Positions 22,951 through 31,782 of a stretch of DNA of 64,000 bases are shown piece by piece. The stretch covers positions 1 to 64,000 of the forward strand of contig NZ_CAMFKM010000003.1 of the NCBI RefSeq assembly GCF_945957355.1, written 5' to 3'. The notes beneath the pieces are model-generated. The model was not told the DNA's origin and did not search any database. It saw nothing but the letters and a program-made list of their open reading frames with translations. A program made the position numbers and the translations under genes. Position 1 is the first letter of the stretch. The number at the start of each line of letters is the position of its first letter. This DNA comes from an uncultured Reyranella sp. (GTDB lineage Bacteria > Pseudomonadota > Alphaproteobacteria > Reyranellales > Reyranellaceae).

Positions 22951-24381
22951 CTAAACCCGGACGATCTTTCCCGGGTTCATCAGGTTCTGCGGGTCGAGTG
23001 CGCGCTTGATCGTGCGCATCGTGTCGATCTCGACCTGGCTGCGATAGTGGGCGAGTTCGTCGACCTTCAGCAGGCCGATGCCGTGCTCGGCCGAGATCGA
23101 TCCACCGTAGCTCACGACCAGATCATAGATCGCGGAGGTTACCGCGTGAACGTGCGGCGTGAAGCGGGCCTTGTCCCAGCCGACCGGCGCCTGGCAGTTG
23201 AAGTGCAGGTTACCGTCTCCGACATGGCCGAACGCTACCGGCCGGCCCTCGGGCAGCGCCTTCTTCATCGCCGCAAGGCCTTCGGAGACGAAAGAGGGGA
23301 GTCGGCTCACCGCGACGGAGATGTCGTGCTTCACCGAGGGGCCTTCCTTCTTGGAAGCCTCCGAATGGTTCTCGCGCAGCGCCCACAACGCACGGGCCTG
23401 CGTCTCGTTCTGGGCGATGGTGGCGTCGAGCACGAGGCTCTGTTCCATCGCCTCGCCGAGATAGGCTTCCATCTTCTCGCGCAGGCCACCCTGGTTCTCG
23501 CCGTCGCGGCGCGCGCGCGTCGAGGACCATTCGAGCAGCACGTACCACTCGTGCTTCTCGGAGAGCGGATCGGCGGCACCGGGGATGTGCTGCAGCACCA
23601 GGTCGATTCCCTGGCGGCCCATCAGCTCGCAGGACGTGACATTGTCCTCGGAGGCGGCATGTGCGCCGCTCAGCAGGGCGACGGCGGCCTCGGGCGAGGG
23701 GACGGCAATCCAGGCGGTAGCGACGTCCTTGGGCTTCGGCCAGAGCTTCAGCACGGCGCGGGTGATGATGCCCAGCGTGCCTTCGGCGCCGAGATAGAGG
23801 TCGCGCAGGTCGTAGCCGGTATTGTCCTTCTTGAGCGCCCGCAGCCCGTTCCATATCTCCCCCTGGGGCGTCACGACTTCGAGGCCGAGCACGAGCTGCC
23901 GGGCGTTGCCGTAATGCAGGACCTGCACACCGCCGGCGTTGGTCGAGAGGTTGCCGCCGATCGAGCAGCTACCTTCGGCAGCCAGCGAGAGCGGAAACAG
24001 ACGATCATTCGCCGCGGCGGTCTCCTGGATGGTCTTCAGGATGACGCCCGCTTCGACCGTCATCGTGTAGCCGATCGGATCGATGTCCACGATGCGCGTC
24101 ATGCGGTTGAGCGACAGGACGATCTCGCGGCCCTTCTGCTGCGGGATACCGCCCCCAACGAGGCCGGTATTGCCGCCCTGCGGCACCACGGAGACCTTTT
24201 CCGTCGCGCAGAGCCTCACCACTGCGGCGACTTCCTCAGTGTTCGCCGGGCGTACGACGGCCAGCGCATTGCCAACGAAGTTCTCGCGCCAGTCGGTGAC
24301 ATAGGGATGCTTGCCCTGGTCGTCGACGATCAGGCCCTTGTCGCCAACGATGGCGCGCAGTTTTTCGACGAAGTCGCTCAT
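22951..24381 (-). CDS. FAD-binding oxidase (GlcD/D-2-hydroxyacid dehydrogenase type)
   Basis: The 476-residue protein belongs to the PCMH-type FAD flavoprotein family that includes glycolate oxidase GlcD, D-lactate dehydrogenase and D-2-hydroxyglutarate dehydrogenase. The FAD-binding loop is PQGGNTGLVGGG near residue 63, followed by SLAAEGSCSIGGNLSTNAGG. The end SAEHGIGLLKVDEL with later ALDPQNLMNPGKI is family-typical. It overlaps the paralogous gene upstream by one base (ATGA). The substrate is probably a D-2-hydroxyacid. Confidence 0.9.
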   Translation of the reverse strand: MSDFVEKLRAIVGDKGLIVDDQGKHPYVTDWRENFVGNALAVVRPANTEEVAAVVRLCATEKVSVVPQGGNTGLVGGGIPQQKGREIVLSLNRMTRIVDIDPIGYTMTVEAGVILKTIQETAAANDRLFPLSLAAEGSCSIGGNLSTNAGGVQVLHYGNARQLVLGLEVVTPQGEIWNGLRALKKDNTGYDLRDLYLGAEGTLGIITRAVLKLWPKPKDVATAWIAVPSPEAAVALLSGAHAASEDNVTSCELMGRQGIDLVLQHIPGAADPLSEKHEWYVLLEWSSTRARRDGENQGGLREKMEAYLGEAMEQSLVLDATIAQNETQARALWALRENHSEASKKEGPSVKHDISVAVSRLPSFVSEGLAAMKKALPEGRPVAFGHVGDGNLHFNCQAPVGWDKARFTPHVHAVTSAIYDLVVSYGGSISAEHGIGLLKVDELAHYRSQVEIDTMRTIKRALDPQNLMNPGKIVRV

Positions 24382-25850
24382 CAGATACGCAATACCTTGC
24401 CCGGGTTCATGATGTTCTTTGGATCGATCGCCCGCTTGATGGTCCGCATCGTGTCGAGCTCGATCCGGCTGCGGTAGTGGGACAACTCGTCGAGCTTGTC
24501 GATGCCGATCCCGTGCTCGGCCGAGATCGAACCGTCGAGGCTCGTGACCAAGTCGTTCACCGCGCGGGTAATGGCCGGCGAGTACTGGCTGAGGGTCGGC
24601 CGGTCCATGCCCTTCGGTCCCATGAAGGAGAAGTGGATGTTGCCGTCGCCGATGTGACCGAGCGGGTAGGGGCGGATGCTGGGCAGGATGTCGAGCGCGG
24701 CCTTGAGGCCGCGTTCGATGAACTCCGGCACCTTGGAGATCGAGACTGAGATGTCGTAGCTGAGGCCGGGCCCTTCGGCGCGCGAGGCGGGGGCGACGGA
24801 TTCACGGATCACCCACATGTTGCGCGCCTGCGCTTCGCTCTGGGCGATGACGGCATCGAGCACCCGGCCGGCCTCCATCTGGTCGGCGAGGAACTGCTCC
24901 ATCTTCTCGGCCATGCCTTCGGTACCTTCCACCTTGGGACGCGCCGAGGTCCATTCGAGTAGCAGGAACCACTCCGTGTCGGCCTTCAGCGGATCCTGGG
25001 TGCCGGGAATGTTGCGCAGGACCATGTCGGTGCAGGTCCGGCTCATCAGCTCGCACGAGCCGACATTGTCCTCCGACGCGCTATGCGCCTCGGACAGGAT
25101 CTCGATGGCGGCCTGCGGATCGCGGATGGCGAGCCAGGCGGTGGCCACGTCCTTGGCCGCCGGCCACAGCTTCAGGACCGCCTTGGTGATGATGCCGAGC
25201 GTGCCCTCGGCGCCCATGAACAGGTGCTTCAGGTCGTAGCCGGTATTATCCTTCTTGAGCGCCCGCAGACCGTTCCAGATGTCGCCGTTGGGCAGCACCA
25301 CTTCGAGGCCCATGACGAGGTTGCGCGCATTACCGTAGCGCAGCACCTGCACGCCGCCGGCATTCGTCGAGAGGTTGCCGCCGATCATGCAGGAACCCTG
25401 GGCGCCCAGGAACAGCGGGAAGAAGCGGTCATGGCTCGCCGCCGTCTCCTGCAAGGTCTGCAGCACGCAGCCCGACTCGACGGTCATCGAGTAGCCGACC
25501 GGATCGACATTCAGCACCTTGTTCATGCGGCCGACCGACAGGACGATGCCGGTGTGCGACGGCCACGGCGTCGCGCCGCCCATCAGGCCGGTATTGCCGG
25601 CCTGCGGGACGATGGCGATGCCATTGTCGTAGCAGAGCTTCACGACCTTCGAGACTTCCTCGACGTTCGCAGGGCGCACGACCACGGCGGCATTTCCGAC
25701 GATCGAGCCGCGCCAGTCGGTGACGAATGGCTGCTTGCCCTGGTCGTCGCAAATGAGACCCTTGTCGCCCACGATGGCGCGCAGGGCTTCGAGAATCGCC
25801 GGCGTGACGGGAGCGGTCGGAATGGTCGGGACAATCGCGGTATCGGGCAT
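24381..25850 (-). CDS. FAD-binding oxidase, tandem paralog
   Basis: The 489-residue protein is a clear paralog of its downstream neighbour with the same landmarks: PQAGNTGLMGGATP, LGAQGSCMIGGNLSTNAGG and ISAEHGIGIDKLDEL. It has a slightly longer N-terminus (MPDTAIVPTIPTAPVTPAIL). It is preceded by AAAGAGAGGAAACG and coupled to the second copy. The two are diverged enough that a recent duplication is unlikely. Confidence 0.9.
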   Translation of the reverse strand: MPDTAIVPTIPTAPVTPAILEALRAIVGDKGLICDDQGKQPFVTDWRGSIVGNAAVVVRPANVEEVSKVVKLCYDNGIAIVPQAGNTGLMGGATPWPSHTGIVLSVGRMNKVLNVDPVGYSMTVESGCVLQTLQETAASHDRFFPLFLGAQGSCMIGGNLSTNAGGVQVLRYGNARNLVMGLEVVLPNGDIWNGLRALKKDNTGYDLKHLFMGAEGTLGIITKAVLKLWPAAKDVATAWLAIRDPQAAIEILSEAHSASEDNVGSCELMSRTCTDMVLRNIPGTQDPLKADTEWFLLLEWTSARPKVEGTEGMAEKMEQFLADQMEAGRVLDAVIAQSEAQARNMWVIRESVAPASRAEGPGLSYDISVSISKVPEFIERGLKAALDILPSIRPYPLGHIGDGNIHFSFMGPKGMDRPTLSQYSPAITRAVNDLVTSLDGSISAEHGIGIDKLDELSHYRSRIELDTMRTIKRAIDPKNIMNPGKVLRI

Positions 25851-25873
25851 CGTTTCCTCTCTTTGACGGCAGA

Positions 25874-26851
25874 CTAGCGCTGCCTGCTGGAGCCGTCATC
25901 CGCGGCGGCTCGCCGAAGCCGGTCGTTGATCGCAAGCCCGAGGCCGGTATGCGGAATGGGGGCGACGGCGATGCGGCCGATGCCCGGCCGGTCGAGCGAC
26001 CGCATCATCGCGAACAGGTTGGCGGCGGCCTCGCCGAGATTGCCGGTCGGGCTGAGGTTCATCGTCAGCATGGCGCCTGGCGGTATGTCCGGACCGAAGG
26101 CGAGCAGCCCCTCGTCGGCCGAGACCGACGTCGCTTCAAGGCGCACGGGCCGGGATGGCGCGTAGTGGCTGTGGAGCTGGCCGGGAGACTTGTGCGCGGC
26201 GTCGCCGCTGGGGATTGCGTCGCTCAGCGCGATCGAGCCGATCACCGCCTCGATCGCCTCGCGTGTCGCGCCGCCGGGACGCAGCAGGATGGGCATCGCG
26301 GTCGTGAGATCGAGCACCGTCGATTCGACGCCGACGAGGCAGGGCCCACCATCGAGGATCATCGGCGCGCGCGCGCCGAGCGACTGCGCGACATGCTCGG
26401 GACGGGTGGGGCTCACTTCGCCGCTGCGGTTGGCGGAGGGCGCGGCGATCGGCCGGCCGGTCGCCCGCATCAGCGCCTGCGCGATCGGGTGCGACGGCGC
26501 GCGGATCGCCACCGTGTCGAGCCCGGCTGTCGCCAGAAGCGCGATGGGCGACCCCTCGGCCCTAGGCAGCACCAGGGTGAGCGGGCCCGGCCAGAAAGCG
26601 GCAGCGAGTTTCTCTGCCGTTTCGTTCCAGCGCACGAATGCGCGCGCGGCCGCGGCATCGGGCACGTGGCTGATCAGCGGATTGAACTGCGGTCGGTTCT
26701 TGGCCTCGAAGATCGCGGCGACGGCGCGCTCGTTCGTGGCGTCGCCGCCCAGCCCGTAGACGGTCTCGGTCGGGAAGGCGACGAGCCCGCCCTTCCGCAG
26801 CGTCCGCGCGGCCTCGGCGATGGATTGCGCCGTCGCCTCGACCACACTCAT
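25874..26851 (-). CDS. tsaC: L-threonylcarbamoyladenylate synthase (Sua5/YrdC)
   Basis: This enzyme makes threonylcarbamoyl-AMP for t6A37 modification of ANN-decoding tRNAs. The 325-residue product is the long Sua5 form. The N-terminal YrdC domain shows FPTETVYGLGGDAT and KNRPQFNPLISHV, and APSANRSGEVSPT follows. A linker leads to the C-terminal Sua5 domain (from about LHSHYAPSRPV). It overlaps the start-proximal gene cysQ by four bases. Confidence 0.93.
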   Translation of the reverse strand: MSVVEATAQSIAEAARTLRKGGLVAFPTETVYGLGGDATNERAVAAIFEAKNRPQFNPLISHVPDAAAARAFVRWNETAEKLAAAFWPGPLTLVLPRAEGSPIALLATAGLDTVAIRAPSHPIAQALMRATGRPIAAPSANRSGEVSPTRPEHVAQSLGARAPMILDGGPCLVGVESTVLDLTTAMPILLRPGGATREAIEAVIGSIALSDAIPSGDAAHKSPGQLHSHYAPSRPVRLEATSVSADEGLLAFGPDIPPGAMLTMNLSPTGNLGEAAANLFAMMRSLDRPGIGRIAVAPIPHTGLGLAINDRLRRAAADDGSSRQR

Positions 26852-27642
26852 CGCGCCGCCAGGCTGCGGGCGATGAAATGCGGGTTTGCGAAGCGCGGCT
26901 TCCCGTAGAGCAGGGGCTTGCCGTCGATGGTGACCACCTCACCGCCAGCGGCTTCGAGCACGCCCTGGGCGGCGCCGGTGTCCCATTCCATGGTCGGTCC
27001 GAAACGCGGATAGATGTCGGCCTTTCCTTCGGCGATCAGGCAGAACTTCAGCGACGAACCGGCCTGGACGCGATCGGCGACGGTCAGGTCATTGTTGCGG
27101 AACCAGATGTCGAGGTCGTTGAAGGTGCCGTGGCTGCGGCTCGCGCAGGCGGTCAGGCCCTCGGTCGGCGGCGTGCGCGTCCGGATCGGCGTGAAGGGGC
27201 CCTTGCCCTCGCGCTTGTCGGCACCAAGCCCTCTGGCGCCACGCCACAGCGTGTCGGTCGCCGGGGCCAGCACGATGCCGAGGGTCGGCCGGCCATTCTC
27301 GACCAGCGCGATATTCACCGTAAATTCGCCGTTCCTCTTGATGAATTCCTTGGTGCCGTCGAGCGGGTCGACCAGCCAGAAGGGACGGCCGTCGTCGAGT
27401 GTCGGAACGCGGCCCGCGGCCATCTCCTCCTCGGCGATGATCACCAGGCCCGGCGTGAGCTTGCGCAGGCCGGCCAGGATGACCGCTTCGGCGGCATGGT
27501 CGGCGTCGGTGACGGGGCTCTTGTCGTCCTTGTCCCGCACGCCATGGTCACCCGCGTAGATGCGCATGATCTCGCGCGCGGCGTCTTCGGCAATGATGGT
27601 ACAGGCATCGCGAAGAGTGTCGAGGGGGGGCGGCTGGGTCAT
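26848..27642 (-). CDS. cysQ: 3'(2'),5'-bisphosphate nucleotidase CysQ
   Basis: CysQ removes the 3'-phosphate of PAP/PAPS produced in sulfate assimilation. The product is 264 residues from ATG 27642 (MTQPPPLDTLRDA), with AAGGACAGCC as ribosome binding site. An in-frame start 12 codons upstream is less likely. The inositol-monophosphatase family metal motifs are seen as AEEEM, WLVDPLDGTKEF and the later MEWDTGAAQGVLEAAGG. It overlaps the Sua5 gene by four bases. Confidence 0.92.
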   Translation of the reverse strand: MTQPPPLDTLRDACTIIAEDAAREIMRIYAGDHGVRDKDDKSPVTDADHAAEAVILAGLRKLTPGLVIIAEEEMAAGRVPTLDDGRPFWLVDPLDGTKEFIKRNGEFTVNIALVENGRPTLGIVLAPATDTLWRGARGLGADKREGKGPFTPIRTRTPPTEGLTACASRSHGTFNDLDIWFRNNDLTVADRVQAGSSLKFCLIAEGKADIYPRFGPTMEWDTGAAQGVLEAAGGEVVTIDGKPLLYGKPRFANPHFIARSLAAR

Positions 27643-27728
27643 GGCTGTCCTTATAGACGGCGGCGGCTCAACCTTCACAGCAAAGTCCGCCCCGCGAGCA
27701 AACAGGATTGATATCGACAGGCTGGTGG

Positions 27729-28601
27729 CTATCCCGCCAGGACACGGCCGGCGACGGCGTCGAGCTTGGCCACCATCTCTGCCGAGCGGACGGTTGGCGA
27801 GGTGATGAGCGCGTGTTCCAGCGCGCGGTCGCAGCCGGACGGGCAGGGCACGGGGCGGTCAGCCTTGAGTCGCGGCGCGATCATGGCGACCAGCGCCTTG
27901 GCTTTCGCGGCATTGTCGAACAGTACGCGGACGATGTCGGCGACCTGGACGTGGTCATGATCGGGATGCCAGCAGTCGAAGTCGGTGACCATGGCGACTG
28001 TGACGTAGCAGATCTCCGCCTCGCGGGCGAGCTTGGCCTCCGGCATGTTGGTCATGCCGATCACGTCGCAGCCCCAGCTTCGATAGAGATTTGATTCGGC
28101 CAGGCTGGAGAATTGCGGCCCCTCCATCGCGAGATAGGTACCGCCCTTGCGGATCGGGAAGCCGGCTTGCTGCGCGCAGTCGTAAGCAATATCGGCCAGC
28201 CGGTTGCAGGTCGGCTGCGCCATCGAGACGTGCGCCACCAGGCCCTCGCCGAAGAAGCTCTTCTCGCGGGCGAAGGTGCGGTCGATAAACTGGTCGACGA
28301 CGACGAAATGGCCCGGCGGCAGGTCCTCGCGCAGGGAGCCGCAGGCCGAGAGCGACAGGATGTCGGTGACCCCGACCCGCTTCAGGGCGTCGATGTTGGC
28401 GCGATAGTTGATCGAGCTTGGGGAATGGGCATGGCCGCGGCCGTGGCGGGGTACGAAGACGACCTCCAGCCCGTCCAGGACGCCGAACAGGAATTCGTCC
28501 GACGTCTCGCCGAACGGCGAGTCGATCCGGCGCCATTCCGGGTTCCTGAGACCGGCCATATCGTAGACGCCGCTGCCGCCGAGAATTCCCAACACCGTCA
28601 T
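27729..28601 (-). CDS. mtnP: S-methyl-5'-thioadenosine phosphorylase
   Basis: MtnP splits methylthioadenosine into adenine and methylthioribose-1-phosphate for methionine salvage. The 290-residue product has the start ILGGSGVYDM, the phosphate-binding FVPRHGRGHAHSPS segment and the conserved MEGPQFSSLAES and VIGMTNMPEAKLARE blocks of the PNP/MTAP family. CCAGGAGAAGCAT precedes the start. No other salvage-pathway genes are adjacent. Confidence 0.94.
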   Translation of the reverse strand: MTVLGILGGSGVYDMAGLRNPEWRRIDSPFGETSDEFLFGVLDGLEVVFVPRHGRGHAHSPSSINYRANIDALKRVGVTDILSLSACGSLREDLPPGHFVVVDQFIDRTFAREKSFFGEGLVAHVSMAQPTCNRLADIAYDCAQQAGFPIRKGGTYLAMEGPQFSSLAESNLYRSWGCDVIGMTNMPEAKLAREAEICYVTVAMVTDFDCWHPDHDHVQVADIVRVLFDNAAKAKALVAMIAPRLKADRPVPCPSGCDRALEHALITSPTVRSAEMVAKLDAVAGRVLAG

Positions 28602-28658
28602 ATGCTTCTCCTGGTTGGCGGTGGTGTATCATTCCCCTTAGGCAAAAGGGAGAGACCC

Positions 28659-29504
28659 ATGGGCAGGCTCGACGGCAAGATCACCATCGTCACGGGGGCG
28701 ACCAGCGGCATCGGCCGGCGGACGGTCGAGCTGTTCGTCGAGGAGGGCGCCAAGGTGGTCGCCACGGGGCGGCGCGAGGAGCTTGGGCGCACTCTCGAAG
28801 CCGCGCTGGGTAAGGACAACTGCCTCTTCGTGACGGCGGACGCCACGCGCGAGGACGACGTGAAGCGCGTGTTCGATGCCTGCCTGTCGAAGTGGGGCCG
28901 GGTGGACTGCCTGTTCAACAATGCTGGCGGACCGGCACCCGTGGGCGGCATCGAGACCGTCCCGGTCGAGGGTTTCGACGCGGCGATGGCGACCCTGGTG
29001 CGCTCGGTGATGCTGGGCATGAAGCACGCCGCACCGATCATGATGGCGCAGGGCTCGGGCAGCATCATCAACAATGGCAGCGTCGCGGGGCGCCGGGCGG
29101 GCTATTCGACCTCGATGATCTATGGCGCGGCCAAGGCGGCGGTGAACCACCTGACGGTCTGCGTCGCCATGCAGCTCGGCGAGAAGAACGTGCGGGTGAA
29201 CTCGATCTCGCCCGGCGGCATCGCCACCGGGATCTTCGCCAAGGCACTGGGCCTGCCGCCGGACAAGGCCGATTCCTACGCCGAGGCGATGAAGGCCAGC
29301 ATGGCGAAGAACCAGCCGATCCCGCGCGCCGGCATCGTCGACGACATCGCCAAGGCCGCCATCTTTCTGGCGTCGGACGACTCAACCTTCATCAACGGCC
29401 ACGATCTCGTGGTCGATGGCGGGCTGGTGGGCGGGAGGCTATGGACACCGCATCAGGAAGGCGTGAAGGCGATGCGCCAGGCCTTCGGTGTCGACGAGAT
29501 CTGA
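28659..29504 (+). CDS. SDR-family oxidoreductase
   Basis: The 281-residue product starts at ATG 28659 after AAAGGGAGAGACCC, although the frame is open far upstream. It is a classical short-chain dehydrogenase. The NAD(P) loop is TGATSGIGRR, the NNAG motif is FNNAGGPAP and the catalytic Y-x3-K lies in MIYGAAKAAV. The tail SISPGGIATG is typical. It may share an operon with the next SDR, starting three bases later. Confidence 0.9.
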   Translation: MGRLDGKITIVTGATSGIGRRTVELFVEEGAKVVATGRREELGRTLEAALGKDNCLFVTADATREDDVKRVFDACLSKWGRVDCLFNNAGGPAPVGGIETVPVEGFDAAMATLVRSVMLGMKHAAPIMMAQGSGSIINNGSVAGRRAGYSTSMIYGAAKAAVNHLTVCVAMQLGEKNVRVNSISPGGIATGIFAKALGLPPDKADSYAEAMKASMAKNQPIPRAGIVDDIAKAAIFLASDDSTFINGHDLVVDGGLVGGRLWTPHQEGVKAMRQAFGVDEI

Positions 29505-29507
29505 GTT

Positions 29508-30239
29508 GTGACGTCGCTCGCCGGCAAGGTCGCACTGGTGACCGGAGCATCGCGCGGCATCGGTCGCGCCGTTGCGCTTTCGCTTGCCCAGGCGGGTGCT
29601 TCCATCGCCGTAAACTATCGTGAGCGGGCGGCCGACGCCGACGAGGTTGTGGCCATCATTCGCAAGGGCGGCGGCAAGGCGATGGCGATCGCGGCCGACG
29701 TGTCGGACGGCGCGGCCGTGTCTGCCATGGTGGCGACGGTCGAGCACGAGCTGGGGCCGGTCGACGTGCTTGTGAACAATGCCGGGCTGGCGATCATGAG
29801 CGGCATCGACGATCTCACCGAGGAAGAGTTCGATCGCACCATCGCGGTCAACCTGAAGTCGGCCTTCCTCTGCACGAGGGCCGTGCTGCCGGGCATGCGG
29901 GCGCGCAAATGGGGCCGCATCGTCAACATCTCCTCGGGCGCGGCGCGCGGGGCCGGCGGCATCGGCCCGCACTACAACGCCTCCAAGGCCGGCATGGAAG
30001 GACTCGCCCGAGGCTACGCCGCGCGGGTCGTGAAGGACGGCGTCACCGTCAATGCCGTGGCGCCGTCGCTGGTCGAGACCGACATGGTTCGGGGCGGCCT
30101 CGCCTCATCGCCGGACCGTATCCCCCTCGGGCGGTTCGGCACCCCGGAGGAGTGTGCGCAGGCGGTCCTCATGGTGATCGGCAACGCCTACATGACCGGC
30201 CAGACCGTGGCCCTGAGCGGCGGCTTGTCGTTCCTCTGA
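29508..30239 (+). CDS. SDR-family oxidoreductase, FabG-like
   Basis: The 243-residue product begins at GTG 29508 (MTSLAGKVALVTGASRGIGRA). The family motifs are the TGxxxGIG loop, NNAG in VNNAGLAIMSG and the catalytic YNASK. The length and sequence match FabG-like 3-oxoacyl reductases, but the gene is not in a fatty-acid cluster, so the substrate is unknown. It ends two bases from the convergent gnd stop. Confidence 0.9.
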   Translation: MTSLAGKVALVTGASRGIGRAVALSLAQAGASIAVNYRERAADADEVVAIIRKGGGKAMAIAADVSDGAAVSAMVATVEHELGPVDVLVNNAGLAIMSGIDDLTEEEFDRTIAVNLKSAFLCTRAVLPGMRARKWGRIVNISSGAARGAGGIGPHYNASKAGMEGLARGYAARVVKDGVTVNAVAPSLVETDMVRGGLASSPDRIPLGRFGTPEECAQAVLMVIGNAYMTGQTVALSGGLSFL

Positions 30240-30240
30240 T

Positions 30241-31218
30241 CTATTTCTTCGGCTCTACATGGCCGCCGAAGGCGTGGCGCATGGCCGACAGGAGCTTGTT
30301 GGCCGTGCCCTCGCGGTCGCGCGAGCGGAAGCGGGCATAGAGGGCTGCGGACAGGACGTCGGCCGGTACGGCTTCCTCGATGGCGGCGTTTATCGTCCAG
30401 CGTCCTTCGCCAGAATCCTCGACGAAGCCGGAATACTTCGAAAGGGCCGGATCCTCGGCCAGCGCCGACGAGGTGAGGTCGAGCAGCCAGGAACTGACGA
30501 CGCTGCCGCGCCGCCAGACCTCGGCGATGTCGGCGAGGTCGAGATCGTAGCGCCGCTCCGCCGGTATTGCTTCGGAGGACACCTTGCGCAGGATCTCGAA
30601 GCCTTCGGCGTAGGCCTGCATCAGCCCGTACTCGATGCCATTGTGCACCATCTTGACGAAGTGCCCGGATCCACTCGGGCCGCAATGGAGATAGCCGCGC
30701 TCGACCCGGGGATCGCGCGCCTCGCGGCGCGGCGTCTTCGGGATGGTGCCTTCGCCCGGACTGAGCGCGGCGAAGATCGGATCGAGCCGCTCCACGGCCT
30801 CCCTGTCGCCGCCGATCATCAGGCAGTAGCCGCGCTCCAGACCCCAGACGCCGCCGCTGGTGCCGCAGTCGAGATAGTGGATGCCCTTTTCCTTCATCTC
30901 GCGGGCGCGGCGCACGTCGTCCTGGAAGAACGCGTTGCCGCCATCGATGATCGTATCGCCGGGTTCCAGTAGCCGGCCCAGCTCGGAGACGGTCTGCTCG
31001 GTGATCCCGCCCGCCGGCAGCATCACCCAGACATTGCGCGGCTTGGCGAGCCTGCTGACGAGATCGCCGAGGTCGGTGGCGCCGGTGATGCTTTGCCCGA
31101 CGAGGCCGGCGACCGTTTCGGGGTTCTGGTCGAAGACGACGCAGTCGTGGCCCTGCCGGACCAGCCGGCGCACGAGGTTGGCGCCCATCCGTCCTAGGCC
31201 GATCATGCCGAGCTGCAT
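30241..31218 (-). CDS. gnd: 6-phosphogluconate dehydrogenase, short decarboxylating type
   Basis: This enzyme oxidises 6-phosphogluconate to ribulose-5-phosphate. The product from ATG 31218 ([18 protein letters not shown]) is 325 residues, the short form found in many alphaproteobacteria and Gram-positives. The NADP loop GLGRMGAN, the [19 protein letters not shown] catalytic block and the [10 protein letters not shown] segment are all visible. It is divergent from the gluconokinase gene, which makes its substrate. Confidence 0.92.
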   Translation of the reverse strand: MQLGMIGLGRMGANLVRRLVRQGHDCVVFDQNPETVAGLVGQSITGATDLGDLVSRLAKPRNVWVMLPAGGITEQTVSELGRLLEPGDTIIDGGNAFFQDDVRRAREMKEKGIHYLDCGTSGGVWGLERGYCLMIGGDREAVERLDPIFAALSPGEGTIPKTPRREARDPRVERGYLHCGPSGSGHFVKMVHNGIEYGLMQAYAEGFEILRKVSSEAIPAERRYDLDLADIAEVWRRGSVVSSWLLDLTSSALAEDPALSKYSGFVEDSGEGRWTINAAIEEAVPADVLSAALYARFRSRDREGTANKLLSAMRHAFGGHVEPKK

Positions 31219-31269
31219 CCGTCTCTCCCGTTCGTTTTCCGATCCCGCTCCATGATAGACTTGGAAGCA

Positions 31270-31782
31270 ATGAAGACCATCGTCGTCGTGATGGGTGTCT
31301 CGGGATCGGGCAAGACGACCGTCGCCAGCCTCCTGGCCGAACGGCTGGGCTGCGCCTTCCGGGACGGTGACGATCTCCACCCGCGCGAGAACGTGGAGAA
31401 GATGAAGAGCGGCACGCCGCTGACCGATGCTGACCGCTTCCCGTGGCTCCAGGCGATCGGCCGCCAGATCGATGCCTGGCGCGAGAGGGGGGAGGCGGGT
31501 GTCGTCACCTGCTCGGCGCTGAAGCGCACCTATCGCGACATCATCGTAGGCGACCGGCGCGAGGTCGCTCTGGCCTATCTCAAGGGACCGCAGGCGCTGA
31601 TCCACAGCCGCCTCCAGGCGCGGACGTCGCATTTCATGCCGGTCGGGCTGCTCGACAGCCAGTTCGCCACCCTCCAGGAGCCGACCGAGGACGAACGGCC
31701 GATCGTCGTCGACATTGGCCTGGAACCCGGGCGGATCGTCAGGGAGATCGTCCGCGGGCTCGCAGAAAGGCCATCAGGGTAG
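31270..31782 (+). CDS. gntK: Gluconokinase
   Basis: Gluconokinase phosphorylates gluconate to 6-phosphogluconate, feeding the divergent gnd product. ATG 31270 gives 170 residues ([17 protein letters not shown]). An in-frame ATG at 31252 adds six residues and has no better ribosome binding site. The P-loop GVSGSGKT, the FRDGDDLHP block and [10 protein letters not shown] are family features. Its 3' end overlaps the convergent PLP-like gene by nine bases. Confidence 0.92.
   Translation: MKTIVVVMGVSGSGKTTVASLLAERLGCAFRDGDDLHPRENVEKMKSGTPLTDADRFPWLQAIGRQIDAWRERGEAGVVTCSALKRTYRDIIVGDRREVALAYLKGPQALIHSRLQARTSHFMPVGLLDSQFATLQEPTEDERPIVVDIGLEPGRIVREIVRGLAERPSG

Noticed and set aside
23047..24477. A 476-codon + strand frame antisense to the first FAD oxidase
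   Set aside because: It mirrors a conserved flavoprotein gene and has no recognisable protein features.
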